The notes: a model not told the origin generated them from the sequence alone. Positions 1-8,585 are shown, numbered from the stretch's first letter. The stretch is 64,000 nucleotides of DNA from Leifsonia virtsii (GCF_030433675.1 NZ_JAROCB010000003.1:124001-188000); one strand, 5' to 3'. Translations and numbers: made by a program.

Positions 1-1
1 G

Positions 2-235
2 TACCAGACGACCGTGCTCTACCTGTGGGACATGGCCTTCAACCGGCAGAACTTCGGCAAGGCCGCCGCCATCGCGTGGCTGCTGTTCCTGCTGATCGTG
101 GTGTTCGGCGTGCTCAACTTCCTGATCTCGCGCCGCATCGCCTCCACCGAGACCCGCCTGCATCGAAGGAGAACCGCGAAACGCCTGCAGGCGTCGCGCA
201 TCCTGGCCGCCGCGAGCGAGGAGAAGAACGTATGA
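2..235 (+). CDS. Carbohydrate ABC transporter permease, MalF-like (3' fragment)
   Basis: This is the C-terminal end of an inner-membrane sugar permease. The gene begins upstream of the window, so only about 77 residues are seen. They include one strong membrane helix (the AAAIAWLLFLLIVVFGVLNFL stretch) followed by a basic cytoplasmic tail. The stop overlaps the next permease start by 4 bp (ATGA), which is typical of the MalF-MalG pair of CUT1 importers. The substrate cannot be read from this piece. The downstream GH1 glycosidase suggests a beta-glucoside or oligosaccharide. Identity rests on the position as much as on the short sequence. Confidence 0.8.
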   Translation, partial: YQTTVLYLWDMAFNRQNFGKAAAIAWLLFLLIVVFGVLNFLISRRIASTETRLHRRRTAKRLQASRILAAASEEKNV

Positions 236-1119
236 CCGCCACCACCACCCGACCCGCTCGCACCGAGCGCACCACGCGTGCGCCGAAGCGGAAGGCGCTC
301 GGCATCGACCGTCGCCCCGGCTTCCTCACCTACGGGATCCTGCTCGCCCTGTTCATCGGCGGCGCCTACCCGCTGTGGTGGTCGTTCGTCGCCGGCTCCT
401 CGAACAGCACCGTGCTCACCTCCACCTGGCCGCCGCTGCTGCCGGGCGGGCAGTTCTGGACGAACGTCGGCCAGGTGCTCGACACCGTCCCGTTCTGGCT
501 GGCGCTCGGCAACTCGATCATCGTCGCGTCGGTCATCACCGTCTCGGTCGTCGCGTTCTCGACGCTGGCGGGCTACGCGTTCGCGAAGCTGCGCTTCCGC
601 GGCCGCGAGGGCCTGATGGTCTTCGTGGTGGCGACCCTCGCCGTCCCGACGCAGCTCGGCATCATCCCGCTGTTCATGGTGATGAAGCAGTTCGGCTGGA
701 CCGGGACGCTCGGAGCGGTCATCGTGCCGACCCTCGTCACGGCGTTCGGCGTGTTCTTCATGCGCCAGTACCTCGTCGACGTCATCCCGGAGGAGCTGAT
801 CGAGGCGGCCCGCGTGGACGGCGCCAACATGATCCGCACGTTCTGGCACGTCGGTGTCCCGGCCGCGCGGCCGGCCATGGCGATCCTGGGCCTCTTCACC
901 TTCATGACCGCGTGGACGGACTACCTCTGGCCGCTGCTCGTGGCGCCGCAGAACCCGACGCTGCAGGTGGCGCTGAGCCAGCTGCAGTCGGCGAAGTACG
1001 TCGACTACTCGATCGTGCTCGCGGGCGCCGTGCTCGCCACCATCCCCCTGTTGATCCTCTTCGTGCTCGCCGGCCGGCAGCTGGTCTCCGGCATCATGGC
1101 CGGCGCGGTGAAAGGCTGA
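232..1119 (+). CDS. Carbohydrate ABC transporter permease, MalG-like
   Basis: 295-residue inner-membrane component of a CUT1 sugar importer. A polar N-terminal tail of about 30 residues is followed by about six membrane helices. The cytoplasmic EAA loop is visible as EELIEAARVDGANMIRTFW, the site that contacts the ATPase. The ATG at 232 overlaps the preceding permease stop, so the two are translationally coupled. The GH1 glycosidase starts 2 bp after the stop. No ATPase gene is present, as is usual for actinobacterial CUT1 systems that share an MsiK-type ATPase. The substrate is inferred only from the glycosidase. Confidence 0.93.
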   Translation: MTATTTRPARTERTTRAPKRKALGIDRRPGFLTYGILLALFIGGAYPLWWSFVAGSSNSTVLTSTWPPLLPGGQFWTNVGQVLDTVPFWLALGNSIIVASVITVSVVAFSTLAGYAFAKLRFRGREGLMVFVVATLAVPTQLGIIPLFMVMKQFGWTGTLGAVIVPTLVTAFGVFFMRQYLVDVIPEELIEAARVDGANMIRTFWHVGVPAARPAMAILGLFTFMTAWTDYLWPLLVAPQNPTLQVALSQLQSAKYVDYSIVLAGAVLATIPLLILFVLAGRQLVSGIMAGAVKG

Positions 1120-1121
1120 GA

Positions 1122-2573
1122 ATGAACCGCACCTGGCCCGCCGGCTTCCTCTGGGGGTCGGCCACCGCCGCCGCGCAGATCGAGGGCGCCGCCCACGAGG
1201 ACGGCAAGGAGGACTCGATCTGGGACGCGTTCGCGCGGGTCCCCGGCGCGATCGCCGGAGGGGACACCCCCGAGGTGGCGGTCGACCACTACCACCGGAT
1301 GCCGGAGGACGTCGCGCTGATGGCGTCGCTCGGCCTGCAGTCGTACCGCTTCTCGACCTCGTGGGCCCGGGTGAAGCCGGGCGACCGCACGGTGAACCGC
1401 GCGGGCCTGGCCTTCTACGACCGGCTGGTCGACGAGCTGCTCGGCGCGGGCATCCTGCCCTGGCTGACCCTGTACCACTGGGACCTGCCGCAGGCGCTCG
1501 AGGAGAAGGGCGGATGGGCGAACCGGGACACCGCGTACCGCTTCCGCGACTACGCGGTCGCCGTCTACGACGCCCTCGGCGACCGGGTGGACCACTGGAC
1601 GACGTTCAACGAGCCGCTGTGCTCGTCGCTCATCGGCTACGCCGGCGGCGAGCATGCCCCCGGACGGCAGGAGCCGCGGGCGGCGCTCGCGGCTCTGCAC
1701 CACCAGCACCTGGCGCACGGGCTGGCCGCCGCCGAACTGCGCACGATGGCGACCGCCGCCGGCCGGGCGGAGTCGCTGCGGCTGGGCATCACGCTCAACC
1801 TGACCACCGCCGTGCCGAACGACCCGGCCGACCCCGTCGACCGGGAGGCCGCGCGCCGCATCGACGGGCTGTGGAATCGCATGTACCTCGAGCCGCTGCT
1901 GCTCGGCGCCTACCCGGCCGACGTGCTGGAGGACGTGCGCGAGCACCGGTTCGAGGAGCTCGTGCACGACGGCGACCTGGCGACGATCGCGCAGCCGCTC
2001 GATTTCCTCGGCGTGAACCACTACCACGACGACAACGTCAGCGGGCATCCGCTCGGGGCCGACGAGCCCGCGGCCGTCACGCCGACGCCGCGACCCACGT
2101 CGTCGCCGTTCGTCGGCAGCGAGTACGTGACCTTCCCGTCGCGGCACCTGCCCACCACCGCCATGGGCTGGGAGGTCAACCCGGACGGGCTGCGCGCCCT
2201 GCTGTTGCGGCTGACGCGCGAGTACCCCGCCCTCCCGCCGCTGTACATCACCGAGAACGGCGCCTCCTACGACGACGCGGTCGCCGAGGACGGCGCGGTG
2301 CACGACCTCGACCGGGAGGCGTACATCCTCGCGCACATCGACGCCGTCGGCCGCGCGATCGACGAGGGCGCCGACGTGCGCGGGTACTTCGTCTGGTCGC
2401 TGCTCGACAACTTCGAGTGGGCGTGGGGCTACGCGAAGCGGTTCGGCATCGTCCGGGTCGACTACGAGACGCAGCTGCGCACCGTCAAGGACTCGGGCCG
2501 CGCCTTCGCCCGGGTCATCGCCGAAGCACGGGCCGGGGAGGCGGTGGGCGAGGCGAGCGCCTCCCGCGTCTAG
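1122..2573 (+). CDS. GH1 family beta-glucosidase
   Basis: 483-residue glycoside hydrolase family 1 enzyme that releases glucose (or a related sugar) from beta-glycosides by a retaining mechanism. The N-terminal GFLWGSATAAAQIEGA stretch is the family signature. The acid/base glutamate is E164 in TFNEP and the nucleophile is E378 in ITENG; the C-terminal WSLLDNFEWAWGY aglycone segment is also intact. The length is normal for the family. There is no signal peptide, so it acts in the cytoplasm on sugar imported by the upstream permeases. It starts 2 bp after the permease stop, in the same operon. Confidence 0.96.
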   Translation: MNRTWPAGFLWGSATAAAQIEGAAHEDGKEDSIWDAFARVPGAIAGGDTPEVAVDHYHRMPEDVALMASLGLQSYRFSTSWARVKPGDRTVNRAGLAFYDRLVDELLGAGILPWLTLYHWDLPQALEEKGGWANRDTAYRFRDYAVAVYDALGDRVDHWTTFNEPLCSSLIGYAGGEHAPGRQEPRAALAALHHQHLAHGLAAAELRTMATAAGRAESLRLGITLNLTTAVPNDPADPVDREAARRIDGLWNRMYLEPLLLGAYPADVLEDVREHRFEELVHDGDLATIAQPLDFLGVNHYHDDNVSGHPLGADEPAAVTPTPRPTSSPFVGSEYVTFPSRHLPTTAMGWEVNPDGLRALLLRLTREYPALPPLYITENGASYDDAVAEDGAVHDLDREAYILAHIDAVGRAIDEGADVRGYFVWSLLDNFEWAWGYAKRFGIVRVDYETQLRTVKDSGRAFARVIAEARAGEAVGEASASRV

Positions 2574-2600
2574 CATGGACGCGGACGACGAGGAGACCCC

Positions 2601-3623
2601 ATGACGACGGAACAGGTGGCGGGCCGAGTGGTGCCCACACTGGAGGCTGTCGCCGCGCGCGCCGGCGTCTCACGCGCGACGGTCTCCCGCGTGGTGAACG
2701 GCTCGCCCAAGGTCACCCCCGAGGTGGTCGCCGCGGTGGAGCGCGCGATCGCCGACCTCAACTACGTGCCGAACCGTGCGGCGCGCTCGCTGGCGTCGCG
2801 GCGCACGCAGGTGATCGCCCTGGTGGTGCCCGAGTCGACGGCGAAGGTCTTCGCCGACCCGTTCTTCGCCTCCATCGTGCAGGGCGTCGCGCTGAGCCTC
2901 GCCGACACCGAGTACACGCTCAACATGGTGATCTCGTCGGAGACCAACCCCGACAAGACCCGCCGGTACCTGATGGGCGGCAATGTGGACGGCGCGCTGG
3001 TCGTCTCGCACCACTCCGGCGACCACTCGTACGCGCAGCTCGGCACCTCGCTGCCGCTCGTCTTCGGCGGCCGGCCCGTCAGCGAGAGCCAGCACGCCTC
3101 CTACTACGTGGACGTGGACAACGTGGCCGGAGCCCGCGTCGCCACCGAGCACCTCATCCAGCGCGGCCGGCGGAGCATCGCACTGATCACCGGCCCGCAG
3201 GACATGCCCGCCGGCCTCGACCGCTTCACGGGCTGGAAGCAGGCGATGGACGCGGCCGGGCTCGACACGTCGCAGGTCGCGTACGGCGACTTCTCGCCCG
3301 CGTCGGGCCTGGAGGCGATGCGCGGCCTGCTCGCCGCGGGCCGCCCGATCGACGGGCTCTTCGCCGCGAACGACCAGATGGCGGCGGGGGCGTACTCGGC
3401 GATCCACGAGGCCGGGCTGAGCATCCCGGGCGATGTGGCCGTGGTCGGCTACGACGACGACAGCTTCGGCCTGATGTCGACGCCGCCGCTCACCACGGTG
3501 CACCAGCCGTCGATCGGCCTCGGCGAGACGATGGCCCGCGTCCTGGTCCGGCGCCTCGCCGGCGACCCCGTCGACCGCGTCACGCTCCTCCCCACCGAAC
3601 TCGTCATCCGCCAAAGCACCTGA
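2601..3623 (+). CDS. LacI family transcriptional regulator
   Basis: 340-residue repressor-type regulator. The N-terminal helix-turn-helix and hinge (about residues 13-70, with AVAARAGVSRATVSRVVNG) is followed by a periplasmic-binding-like effector domain. An AGGAG ribosome binding site precedes the ATG at 2601. It lies 27 bp after the GH1 gene, so it probably controls this transporter-glycosidase operon from the distal position. The effector is most likely the imported sugar or its hydrolysis product, an inference from neighbours. A long hairpin follows its stop. Confidence 0.94.
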   Translation: MTTEQVAGRVVPTLEAVAARAGVSRATVSRVVNGSPKVTPEVVAAVERAIADLNYVPNRAARSLASRRTQVIALVVPESTAKVFADPFFASIVQGVALSLADTEYTLNMVISSETNPDKTRRYLMGGNVDGALVVSHHSGDHSYAQLGTSLPLVFGGRPVSESQHASYYVDVDNVAGARVATEHLIQRGRRSIALITGPQDMPAGLDRFTGWKQAMDAAGLDTSQVAYGDFSPASGLEAMRGLLAAGRPIDGLFAANDQMAAGAYSAIHEAGLSIPGDVAVVGYDDDSFGLMSTPPLTTVHQPSIGLGETMARVLVRRLAGDPVDRVTLLPTELVIRQST

Positions 3624-3630
3624 CCCCGCT

Positions 3631-3707
3631 CCCAAGCCATCAGCTCCTGAGTTCTTCGCCCTCCGCTCGGCGTGTCACGCGAAGAACTCAGGAGCTGATG
3701 GCTTGGG
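3631..3707. terminator. 29-bp perfect inverted repeat, probable bidirectional terminator
   Basis: Left arm 3631-3659 and right arm 3679-3707 are exact reverse complements separated by a 19-nt loop. It fills the convergent gap between the LacI gene and the histidine kinase gene, so it can serve both. There is no U-tract on either side, so it is not a textbook intrinsic terminator. The stem is only about 50% GC, clearly AT-richer than the surrounding genes. Confidence 0.7.
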
Positions 3708-3716
3708 GTGGGGGGA

Positions 3717-4835
3717 TCAGGGGAGCTCGACGGTGAGGCGGAAGCCCTGGGGGACGTGGGCGGCGCGCACGGAGCCGCGGTGGGCGGTGACGACGGCGCG
3801 GACGATGGCGAGGCCGAGGCCCGCGCCGGAGGCGCCGGGGCCGCGATCGGGGGTGCGCGCCGGGTCGGCGAGCCAGCCCACCTCGAACATGCGGCCGAGG
3901 TCGGCCGGCGCGACGCCGCGACCCTCGTCGGTCACGTGGATCACGGTCGTCGACGAGGTCCGTTCGGCCGAGACGACGACGGCGCTGCCGGGCGGCGCGT
4001 GACGGACCGCGTTCGCCAGCAGGTTCACCAGCACCCGCCCGAGCAGGTAGGGATCGGCCAGCACGGTCCGCGGCCCGACGTCGCCGTGCGCGATCGACAC
4101 CTCCCGCTCCTCCGCCAGCGGCCGGACGTCGGCGACCGCGTCCGAGACCACGTCGAGCAGGTCCACCCGCTCCAGCCGCGGGCGGAGCGTCCCGCTCTGC
4201 AGGCGGGAGAGCTCGAACAGGTCGTCCACCAACCGCGACATCGTGTCCACCTGCTGCCGGATGCGGGACGCGTACTCGCGCGGCTCGTCCACCATCCCAT
4301 CCTCGAGCGCCTCGGCGAGCGCCCGCACGCCGGTGAGGGGCGTGCGGAGGTCGTGAGAGATCCACGAGAAGAAGGTGCTGCGCGCGGCGTCGAGCCGCTC
4401 CAGCTCCGCCCGCGCGGCGGCGAGTCGCTCGGAGGTGTCGGCCAGTTGCGCCGACATGACGGCCAGCTCCTTCGCCTCCCCCGATCGCGCCGCAACGACC
4501 TCGCCCTCGGCGATCCGCCGGGCGGAGTCGGTGAGGGCAGCGATCGACCGGCGAACGCCGCGGGTGACGAGCCAGGCGCCGCCGACGCTGAACACCGCGG
4601 AGACGGACACGATCCAGAACAGCACGTCGAGGTCGTGCGCCGAGAAGTACATCCCGGCCGACACCGCGACCGTCGAGCACGCGATCGAGACGATCGCCGC
4701 GCCGAGGACCACCGCGAAACGCCAGCCGAGGGAGGCGCGCCGCACGCGGTTCGCCAGCACCGCGGCCGCCAGGAACACGACAGCGGTGCAGACGAACGTC
4801 GTGGCCACGATGAACCACAGGTCGCCCGCGGTCAT
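3717..4835 (-). CDS. Two-component sensor histidine kinase
   Basis: 372-residue membrane sensor. Hydrophobic segments lie at about residues 6-28, 40-62 and 70-90, followed by a HAMP-like linker. The HisKA helix holds the phospho-accepting H161 in SWISHDLRTP. The ATPase domain carries an N-box (LVNLLANAVRHA) and a G-box (DEGRGV). There is almost no extracellular domain, so it probably senses something in or near the membrane. The ATG at 4835 overlaps the stop of its response regulator by 4 bp, so the two are co-transcribed and coupled. The stimulus is unknown. Confidence 0.94.
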   Translation of the reverse strand: MTAGDLWFIVATTFVCTAVVFLAAAVLANRVRRASLGWRFAVVLGAAIVSIACSTVAVSAGMYFSAHDLDVLFWIVSVSAVFSVGGAWLVTRGVRRSIAALTDSARRIAEGEVVAARSGEAKELAVMSAQLADTSERLAAARAELERLDAARSTFFSWISHDLRTPLTGVRALAEALEDGMVDEPREYASRIRQQVDTMSRLVDDLFELSRLQSGTLRPRLERVDLLDVVSDAVADVRPLAEEREVSIAHGDVGPRTVLADPYLLGRVLVNLLANAVRHAPPGSAVVVSAERTSSTTVIHVTDEGRGVAPADLGRMFEVGWLADPARTPDRGPGASGAGLGLAIVRAVVTAHRGSVRAAHVPQGFRLTVELP

Positions 4836-5533
4836 CGGCGCACCCCCTTTGCGGTGAAGCGGTAGCCCTCGCCCCACACCGTCAGCAGGTGGCGGGGATC
4901 GTGCGGCTCCGGCTCGATCTTCTCGCGCAGCCGCCGGATGTGGACCGTCACCGTCGACGGGTCGCCGTGGCTCCAGCCCAGCACCTCGCGCATGATCTCG
5001 TCGCGCGTCACCGTCCGTCCCGGGTTCTGCAGCAGGTACACCAGGAGCTCGTACTCCCGTGCGGTCAGCGGCACCTCCCGCCCATCCACCGAGACGCGCC
5101 TGCGCACCGGGTCGACGCCGAACGGCCCGACCCCGAACGCGGCAGCCGGCGCCGCGGACGCCCGCCGGACCATGGCGTCGACCCGCAGCACGAGCTCGCG
5201 CAGGGCGAAGGGCTTCGTGAGGTAGTCGTCCGCACCGTGCTCCAGCCCCTCGATCCGGTCGTCGACGCGGTCGAGGGCCGTGAGCATCAGGATGGGCAGG
5301 TGCTGCGCCATCGCCCTGGCCTCACGGCAGAGCTCGTCGCCGCTGAGCACGGGCAGCATCCTGTCGAGGATCAGGACGTCCGGGATGCGCTCCCGTAGCG
5401 CGGCGAGCGCGCTGCCGCCGTCGGTGTGCCCGGCGACGCGGTACCCCGCCTGGCGCAGGTAGTCGCCGACGACCGTGAGCACAGTCCGGTCGTCCTCGAC
5501 GACCAGCACGCGGGGGCGGGATGCGGTGACCAT
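4832..5533 (-). CDS. OmpR/PhoB family response regulator
   Basis: 233-residue response regulator with an N-terminal receiver domain (acidic pair in VVEDD, phospho-acceptor D57 in LILDRMLP, conserved KPF switch lysine) and a C-terminal winged-helix DNA-binding domain ending VWGEGYRFTAKG. It is the first gene of a two-gene operon with the histidine kinase. It is divergent from a DM13 lipoprotein and DoxX-like gene pair, which are reasonable candidate targets because the 140-bp intergenic region holds a small palindrome. Confidence 0.95.
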   Translation of the reverse strand: MVTASRPRVLVVEDDRTVLTVVGDYLRQAGYRVAGHTDGGSALAALRERIPDVLILDRMLPVLSGDELCREARAMAQHLPILMLTALDRVDDRIEGLEHGADDYLTKPFALRELVLRVDAMVRRASAAPAAAFGVGPFGVDPVRRRVSVDGREVPLTAREYELLVYLLQNPGRTVTRDEIMREVLGWSHGDPSTVTVHIRRLREKIEPEPHDPRHLLTVWGEGYRFTAKGVRR

Positions 5534-5596
5534 GACCCGAGCCTCCCTCCGTCGTGCACGTCAGAGGCCAATCCTTACAGAGCTGAAATGCTCGAT

Positions 5597-5609
5597 ACCT
5601 GTGACAGGT
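5597..5609. promoter_or_regulatory. Palindrome ACCTGTGACAGGT in divergent promoter region
   Basis: A 13-bp palindrome with a single central G lies between the response regulator gene and the DM13 lipoprotein gene. It is a candidate operator for the adjacent regulator. OmpR-type regulators more often bind direct repeats, so the assignment is tentative. Confidence 0.35.
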
Positions 5610-5673
5610 CGCGTCGTTACCTTCGATCTCGCCGAGGCAGCCGCCCGGCGAACTGAAACAGAAGGCAGAACCG

Positions 5674-6120
5674 ATGCGCAAGACCCTCCTCCTCGCCGCG
5701 ACCGCAGTCGCCCTCACCGCCGGACTGACCGCCTGCTCCGCGGGCGCCGGCGCCGACACGGCTAATCCGTCGTCCTCGTCCTCGTCCTCCTCGTCGAACT
5801 CGACCACCGCCGCCTCGGACGACCGCACCGGCACCTTCTCCGGCCTCAACAAGATGACGGTGGCGGGCACCGCCACGATCGCCGGCGACACCCTCACCCT
5901 CGCCGGCTTCTCCTCCGACGAGGGCCCTGACCTGCACGTCTACCTGACCAACGGGACCGACGAGGCCGCGGTCACCGCCGGAAAGCAGATCTCCGCGGTG
6001 TCGTACGACAAGGCGTCGCAGACCTTCGACCTGAAGGGGATCGACACGTCGTCGTACACGGACGTCGTCATCCACTGCGACAAGGCGAAGGCCGTCTTCG
6101 GCGCCGCCGCCCTGGCCTGA
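5674..6120 (+). CDS. DM13 domain lipoprotein
   Basis: 148-residue exported lipoprotein. The signal peptide ends in a lipobox with the modified cysteine at C21 (LTAC), followed by a serine-rich linker and a DM13 domain (about residues 50-148) with the typical GTATIAGDTLTL and GPDLHVYLTNG segments. A conserved cysteine near the end (VIHCDKAKAVFG) fits the family. DM13 domains are proposed to take part in redox or electron transfer at the cell surface. It sits 2 bp before a DoxX-like membrane gene, suggesting they act together. GAAGGCAG before the ATG is the ribosome binding site. Confidence 0.88.
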   Translation: MRKTLLLAATAVALTAGLTACSAGAGADTANPSSSSSSSSSNSTTAASDDRTGTFSGLNKMTVAGTATIAGDTLTLAGFSSDEGPDLHVYLTNGTDEAAVTAGKQISAVSYDKASQTFDLKGIDTSSYTDVVIHCDKAKAVFGAAALA

Positions 6121-6122
6121 TC

Positions 6123-6617
6123 GTGCGCACCACCGTCGGATCCCTCGTCGCGCCCGCCCTGGTCGGCGCGGCGAGGGTCGCCCTCGGGCTGCTCTGGCTC
6201 ATCCCGGAGGGGCTGTTCAAGTTCCACGCCGGATTCGGCGCCGACGACATCCTGATCGTCGCGAAGGCCGGGGAGAACAACACCCGGGTCCCCGAGTACT
6301 TCGACGTCTTCGCGCACGCCACCCTCGCGCAGGCGCCCGGACTCTTCGGCGTCGGCATCCCCCTGCTCGAGACCGGGCTCGGCATCGCCTTGATCCTCGG
6401 GGTGCTCACGCGTCCCGCGGCCCTCATGTCGCTGCTGACGCTGCTGCTGTACTGGTCCTCCGACCAGCTGACCTGGGAGTACCCGCTGATGGCAGCCCTG
6501 AGCGTGGTCGTGATCGCGTGGCCGGCCCAGGCGCGGGCCTTCTCGGTGACGGCGCTGGGCGAGCGGGTCAGCCCACGGCTCCGCCGGCTGCCATCACCGG
6601 TGCGGGCCTGGCTCTGA
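6123..6617 (+). CDS. DoxX-like integral membrane protein
   Basis: 164-residue protein with about four membrane helices, opening with a GLLWLIPEGLFKFHAGFGA stretch and ending with a basic tail. The pattern fits the DoxX/DoxD-like superfamily, related to thiosulfate:quinone oxidoreductase subunits, though the match is from overall pattern only. The GTG start lies 2 bp after the stop of the DM13 lipoprotein gene. An exported DM13 protein and a DoxX-like quinone-interacting protein would make a plausible membrane redox pair, possibly under the adjacent two-component system. Confidence 0.75.
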   Translation: MRTTVGSLVAPALVGAARVALGLLWLIPEGLFKFHAGFGADDILIVAKAGENNTRVPEYFDVFAHATLAQAPGLFGVGIPLLETGLGIALILGVLTRPAALMSLLTLLLYWSSDQLTWEYPLMAALSVVVIAWPAQARAFSVTALGERVSPRLRRLPSPVRAWL

Positions 6618-6660
6618 GCGGGCCGCTTGCGCCGCCGCCGCGACGGCGTACCGTCGCGGC

Positions 6661-7053
6661 ATGCCCACCTACACCGCGACCCGGCCCCTCGAGGGCGACG
6701 CCGACGAGTACTTCGACTACATCTCCGACCCGGAGAACCTGCCCGCTTACTTCCCGCGCATGACGGAAGCCCACGAGCTGCCCGACGGCAAGGTGGAGAC
6801 GACCGCCCACGTCGACGCCGACCAGGACGGCAAGGACGAGACCGTCACCTCGGAGGCGGCGTTCGATGTCGACCGCGCCGCCCGCGAGGTGCGCTGGTCG
6901 GCGCCGGGGCCGCACGACTACCACGGCTCCCTGCGGCTCACGGACGACGGGGTCGAGCTCAGCATCCACACGACGCACGAGTTCGACGGGATGCAGCAGG
7001 CGCTCGACGGTTCGCTCGCGAAGATCGCGGAGAACCTGCGCGCCAAGGCCTGA
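6661..7053 (+). CDS. SRPBCC family protein
   Basis: 130-residue START/polyketide-cyclase-fold protein. The N-terminal strand (TYTATRPLEGDADEYFDYISDPENLPAYFPRM) and the final long helix (MQQALDGSLAKIAENLRAKA) are characteristic of this ligand-binding fold. No catalytic residues can be assigned and no ligand is indicated. It lies 19 bp upstream of a haloacetate-dehalogenase-like hydrolase on the same strand, so the two may be co-transcribed. Confidence 0.85.
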   Translation: MPTYTATRPLEGDADEYFDYISDPENLPAYFPRMTEAHELPDGKVETTAHVDADQDGKDETVTSEAAFDVDRAAREVRWSAPGPHDYHGSLRLTDDGVELSIHTTHEFDGMQQALDGSLAKIAENLRAKA

Positions 7054-7072
7054 TCCGCCGGACCGGACGCCC

Positions 7073-7933
7073 GTGTTCGAAGGATTCGCCGTCGACGACG
7101 TCGACGTCGGCGAGGCGCGCCTCCACGTCCGTCACGGCGGAGAGGGACCGCCCGTCGTGCTGCTGCACGGGCACCCGCGCACCGGTGCCACCTGGCACCG
7201 GGTCGCGCCGCTGCTCGCCGAGCGGGGTCGGACGGTCGTGGTGCCCGACCTGCGCGGGTACGGCCGGTCGACGGCGCCCGCGCCCCGGCCGGACCACGCC
7301 CAGGCGTCGAAGCGCGCGATGGCCGGCGACGTCCTCGCCCTGATGCGCCGGCTCGGGCACGACCGGTTCGAGCTCGTCGGGCACGACCGCGGCAGCTACG
7401 TCGCCTTCCGGCTCGCGATGGACCATCCCGAGGCCGTGCGCCGGGTCGCGCTGCTCGACTGCATCCCGATCGTTGAGCACCTAGACCGGATCACGCCGGA
7501 GTTCGCCACCGAGTGGTACCACTGGTTCTTCTTCGCCCAGCCGGACACACCGGAGCGGGTGATCGGCGCCGACCCGGACGCCTGGTACGGCGGCGACCCG
7601 GAGGCTATGGGCGCCGAGAACTTCGCCGAGCGCCGAGAGGCGATCCACAGCCCGGAGGTCGTGCGCGCGATGCTCGAGGACTACCGCGCCGGGCTGACGG
7701 TCGACAGAGCTGACGAGGAGGCGGACCGCGCCGCCGCGCGCCGGCTCGCCGTCCCTCTGCTCGTGCTGTGGTCGCAGCGCGACGACCTGGAGCAGCTCTT
7801 CGGCGACCCGCTCGTCATCTGGCGCGACTGGGCCTGCGACGTGGAGGGCCACGCCATCGACTCCGGACACCACGTGGCCGAGGAGGCTCCCGCCGCCCTC
7901 GCCGGGGCTCTGCTGGAGTTCTTCGACCGCTGA
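7073..7933 (+). CDS. Alpha/beta hydrolase, haloacetate dehalogenase-like
   Basis: 286-residue hydrolase. The nucleophile is an aspartate, D105 in VGHDRGSY, as in haloalkanoate dehalogenases and epoxide hydrolases rather than serine esterases. The oxyanion HGHP motif is at about residue 32. H150-W151 in WYHWFFFAQPD matches the halide-binding pair of fluoroacetate dehalogenases, and the catalytic histidine is H266 in SGHHVAEE. The GTG at 7073 is chosen because the domain begins a few residues in. The true substrate may be another small acid or epoxide; the halide-pocket residues favour dehalogenase. Confidence 0.87.
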   Translation: MFEGFAVDDVDVGEARLHVRHGGEGPPVVLLHGHPRTGATWHRVAPLLAERGRTVVVPDLRGYGRSTAPAPRPDHAQASKRAMAGDVLALMRRLGHDRFELVGHDRGSYVAFRLAMDHPEAVRRVALLDCIPIVEHLDRITPEFATEWYHWFFFAQPDTPERVIGADPDAWYGGDPEAMGAENFAERREAIHSPEVVRAMLEDYRAGLTVDRADEEADRAAARRLAVPLLVLWSQRDDLEQLFGDPLVIWRDWACDVEGHAIDSGHHVAEEAPAALAGALLEFFDR

Positions 7934-7961
7934 GCTGCTCGCTGTCGACAGCACCGACCTC

Positions 7962-8513
7962 TCAATCCGGTCGCAGACCCGCCCTCAGCACGGCGGTGAT
8001 GGTCGCCCGGTCCTCCGGGGGGCCGAGGCGGACAGTGCGCTCGAACCCGCAGACCAGGTGCATGAGCTGCTGGAGCGTGAGGCCCGGCCGGACGGCCCCT
8101 GCTCGCTGCGCGCGCTCCAGGAGGGTGCCGGCGGCTCGCGTCAGCTCGAGCTTTGCCGCGTGGACCTCGGGAGAGGACTCGTCCGCCGCGAGGAGCACCT
8201 GCTGCAGGCCTTCGTCGGAGAGCAGCAGGTCGAGCATGGTCTTCAGGAAGCCGTCGAACGCCACCCTGGCGTCGTCGAGGGCCAGGGCGCCGCGTGCCGC
8301 GGCGAGCGCCCGATCGACAGTACCGGCCGTGAGCTCCTCGACGAGGGCGTCGACGGTCGGGAAGTGCCGGTAGACGGTGCCGACGCCGACCCCCGCGTCG
8401 CGGGCTACGTCGTTGAGCCGCAGTGTCGTGCGCTCCCGCTTGGCGGCCGCGGCGAGGATGCGTTCGCGGCTGCGGACGGCGTCGGAGCGCAGCGGTGTCA
8501 TGGCGACCATCAT
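7962..8513 (-). CDS. TetR family transcriptional regulator
   Basis: About 183-residue repressor. The N-terminal helix-turn-helix reads LNDVARDAGVGVGTVYRHFPT and the C-terminal domain is the helical ligand-binding type. Three ATG codons (8513, 8510, 8501) are possible starts; the first is given and 8501 (179 residues) is also plausible. It is divergent from the SDR at 8586. The intergenic region holds a 17-bp inverted repeat that this protein probably binds to control both genes. Confidence 0.92.
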   Translation of the reverse strand: MMVAMTPLRSDAVRSRERILAAAAKRERTTLRLNDVARDAGVGVGTVYRHFPTVDALVEELTAGTVDRALAAARGALALDDARVAFDGFLKTMLDLLLSDEGLQQVLLAADESSPEVHAAKLELTRAAGTLLERAQRAGAVRPGLTLQQLMHLVCGFERTVRLGPPEDRATITAVLRAGLRPD

Positions 8514-8522
8514 AGCCGAAGT

Positions 8523-8566
8523 GGATAGTTCATCCGGTATGGTGAGGGTTACCGGATGACCTATCC
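8523..8566. promoter_or_regulatory. TetR operator: 17-bp inverted repeat
   Basis: Left arm GGATAGTTCATCCGGTA (8523-8539) and right arm TACCGGATGACCTATCC (8550-8566) are reverse complements with a single mismatch, separated by 10 bp. The element sits between the divergent TetR and SDR genes, ending 20 bp before the SDR start. Two dimers could bind, one per arm, since each arm also contains the smaller symmetric core CCGG. Confidence 0.8.
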
Positions 8567-8585
8567 AATTAGAGACGAGAGACCG

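Noticed and set aside
375-1121. N-terminal extension of the GH1 enzyme
   Set aside because: The frame is open upstream but overlaps the permease gene and is arginine-rich; GH1 begins at the ATG at 1122.
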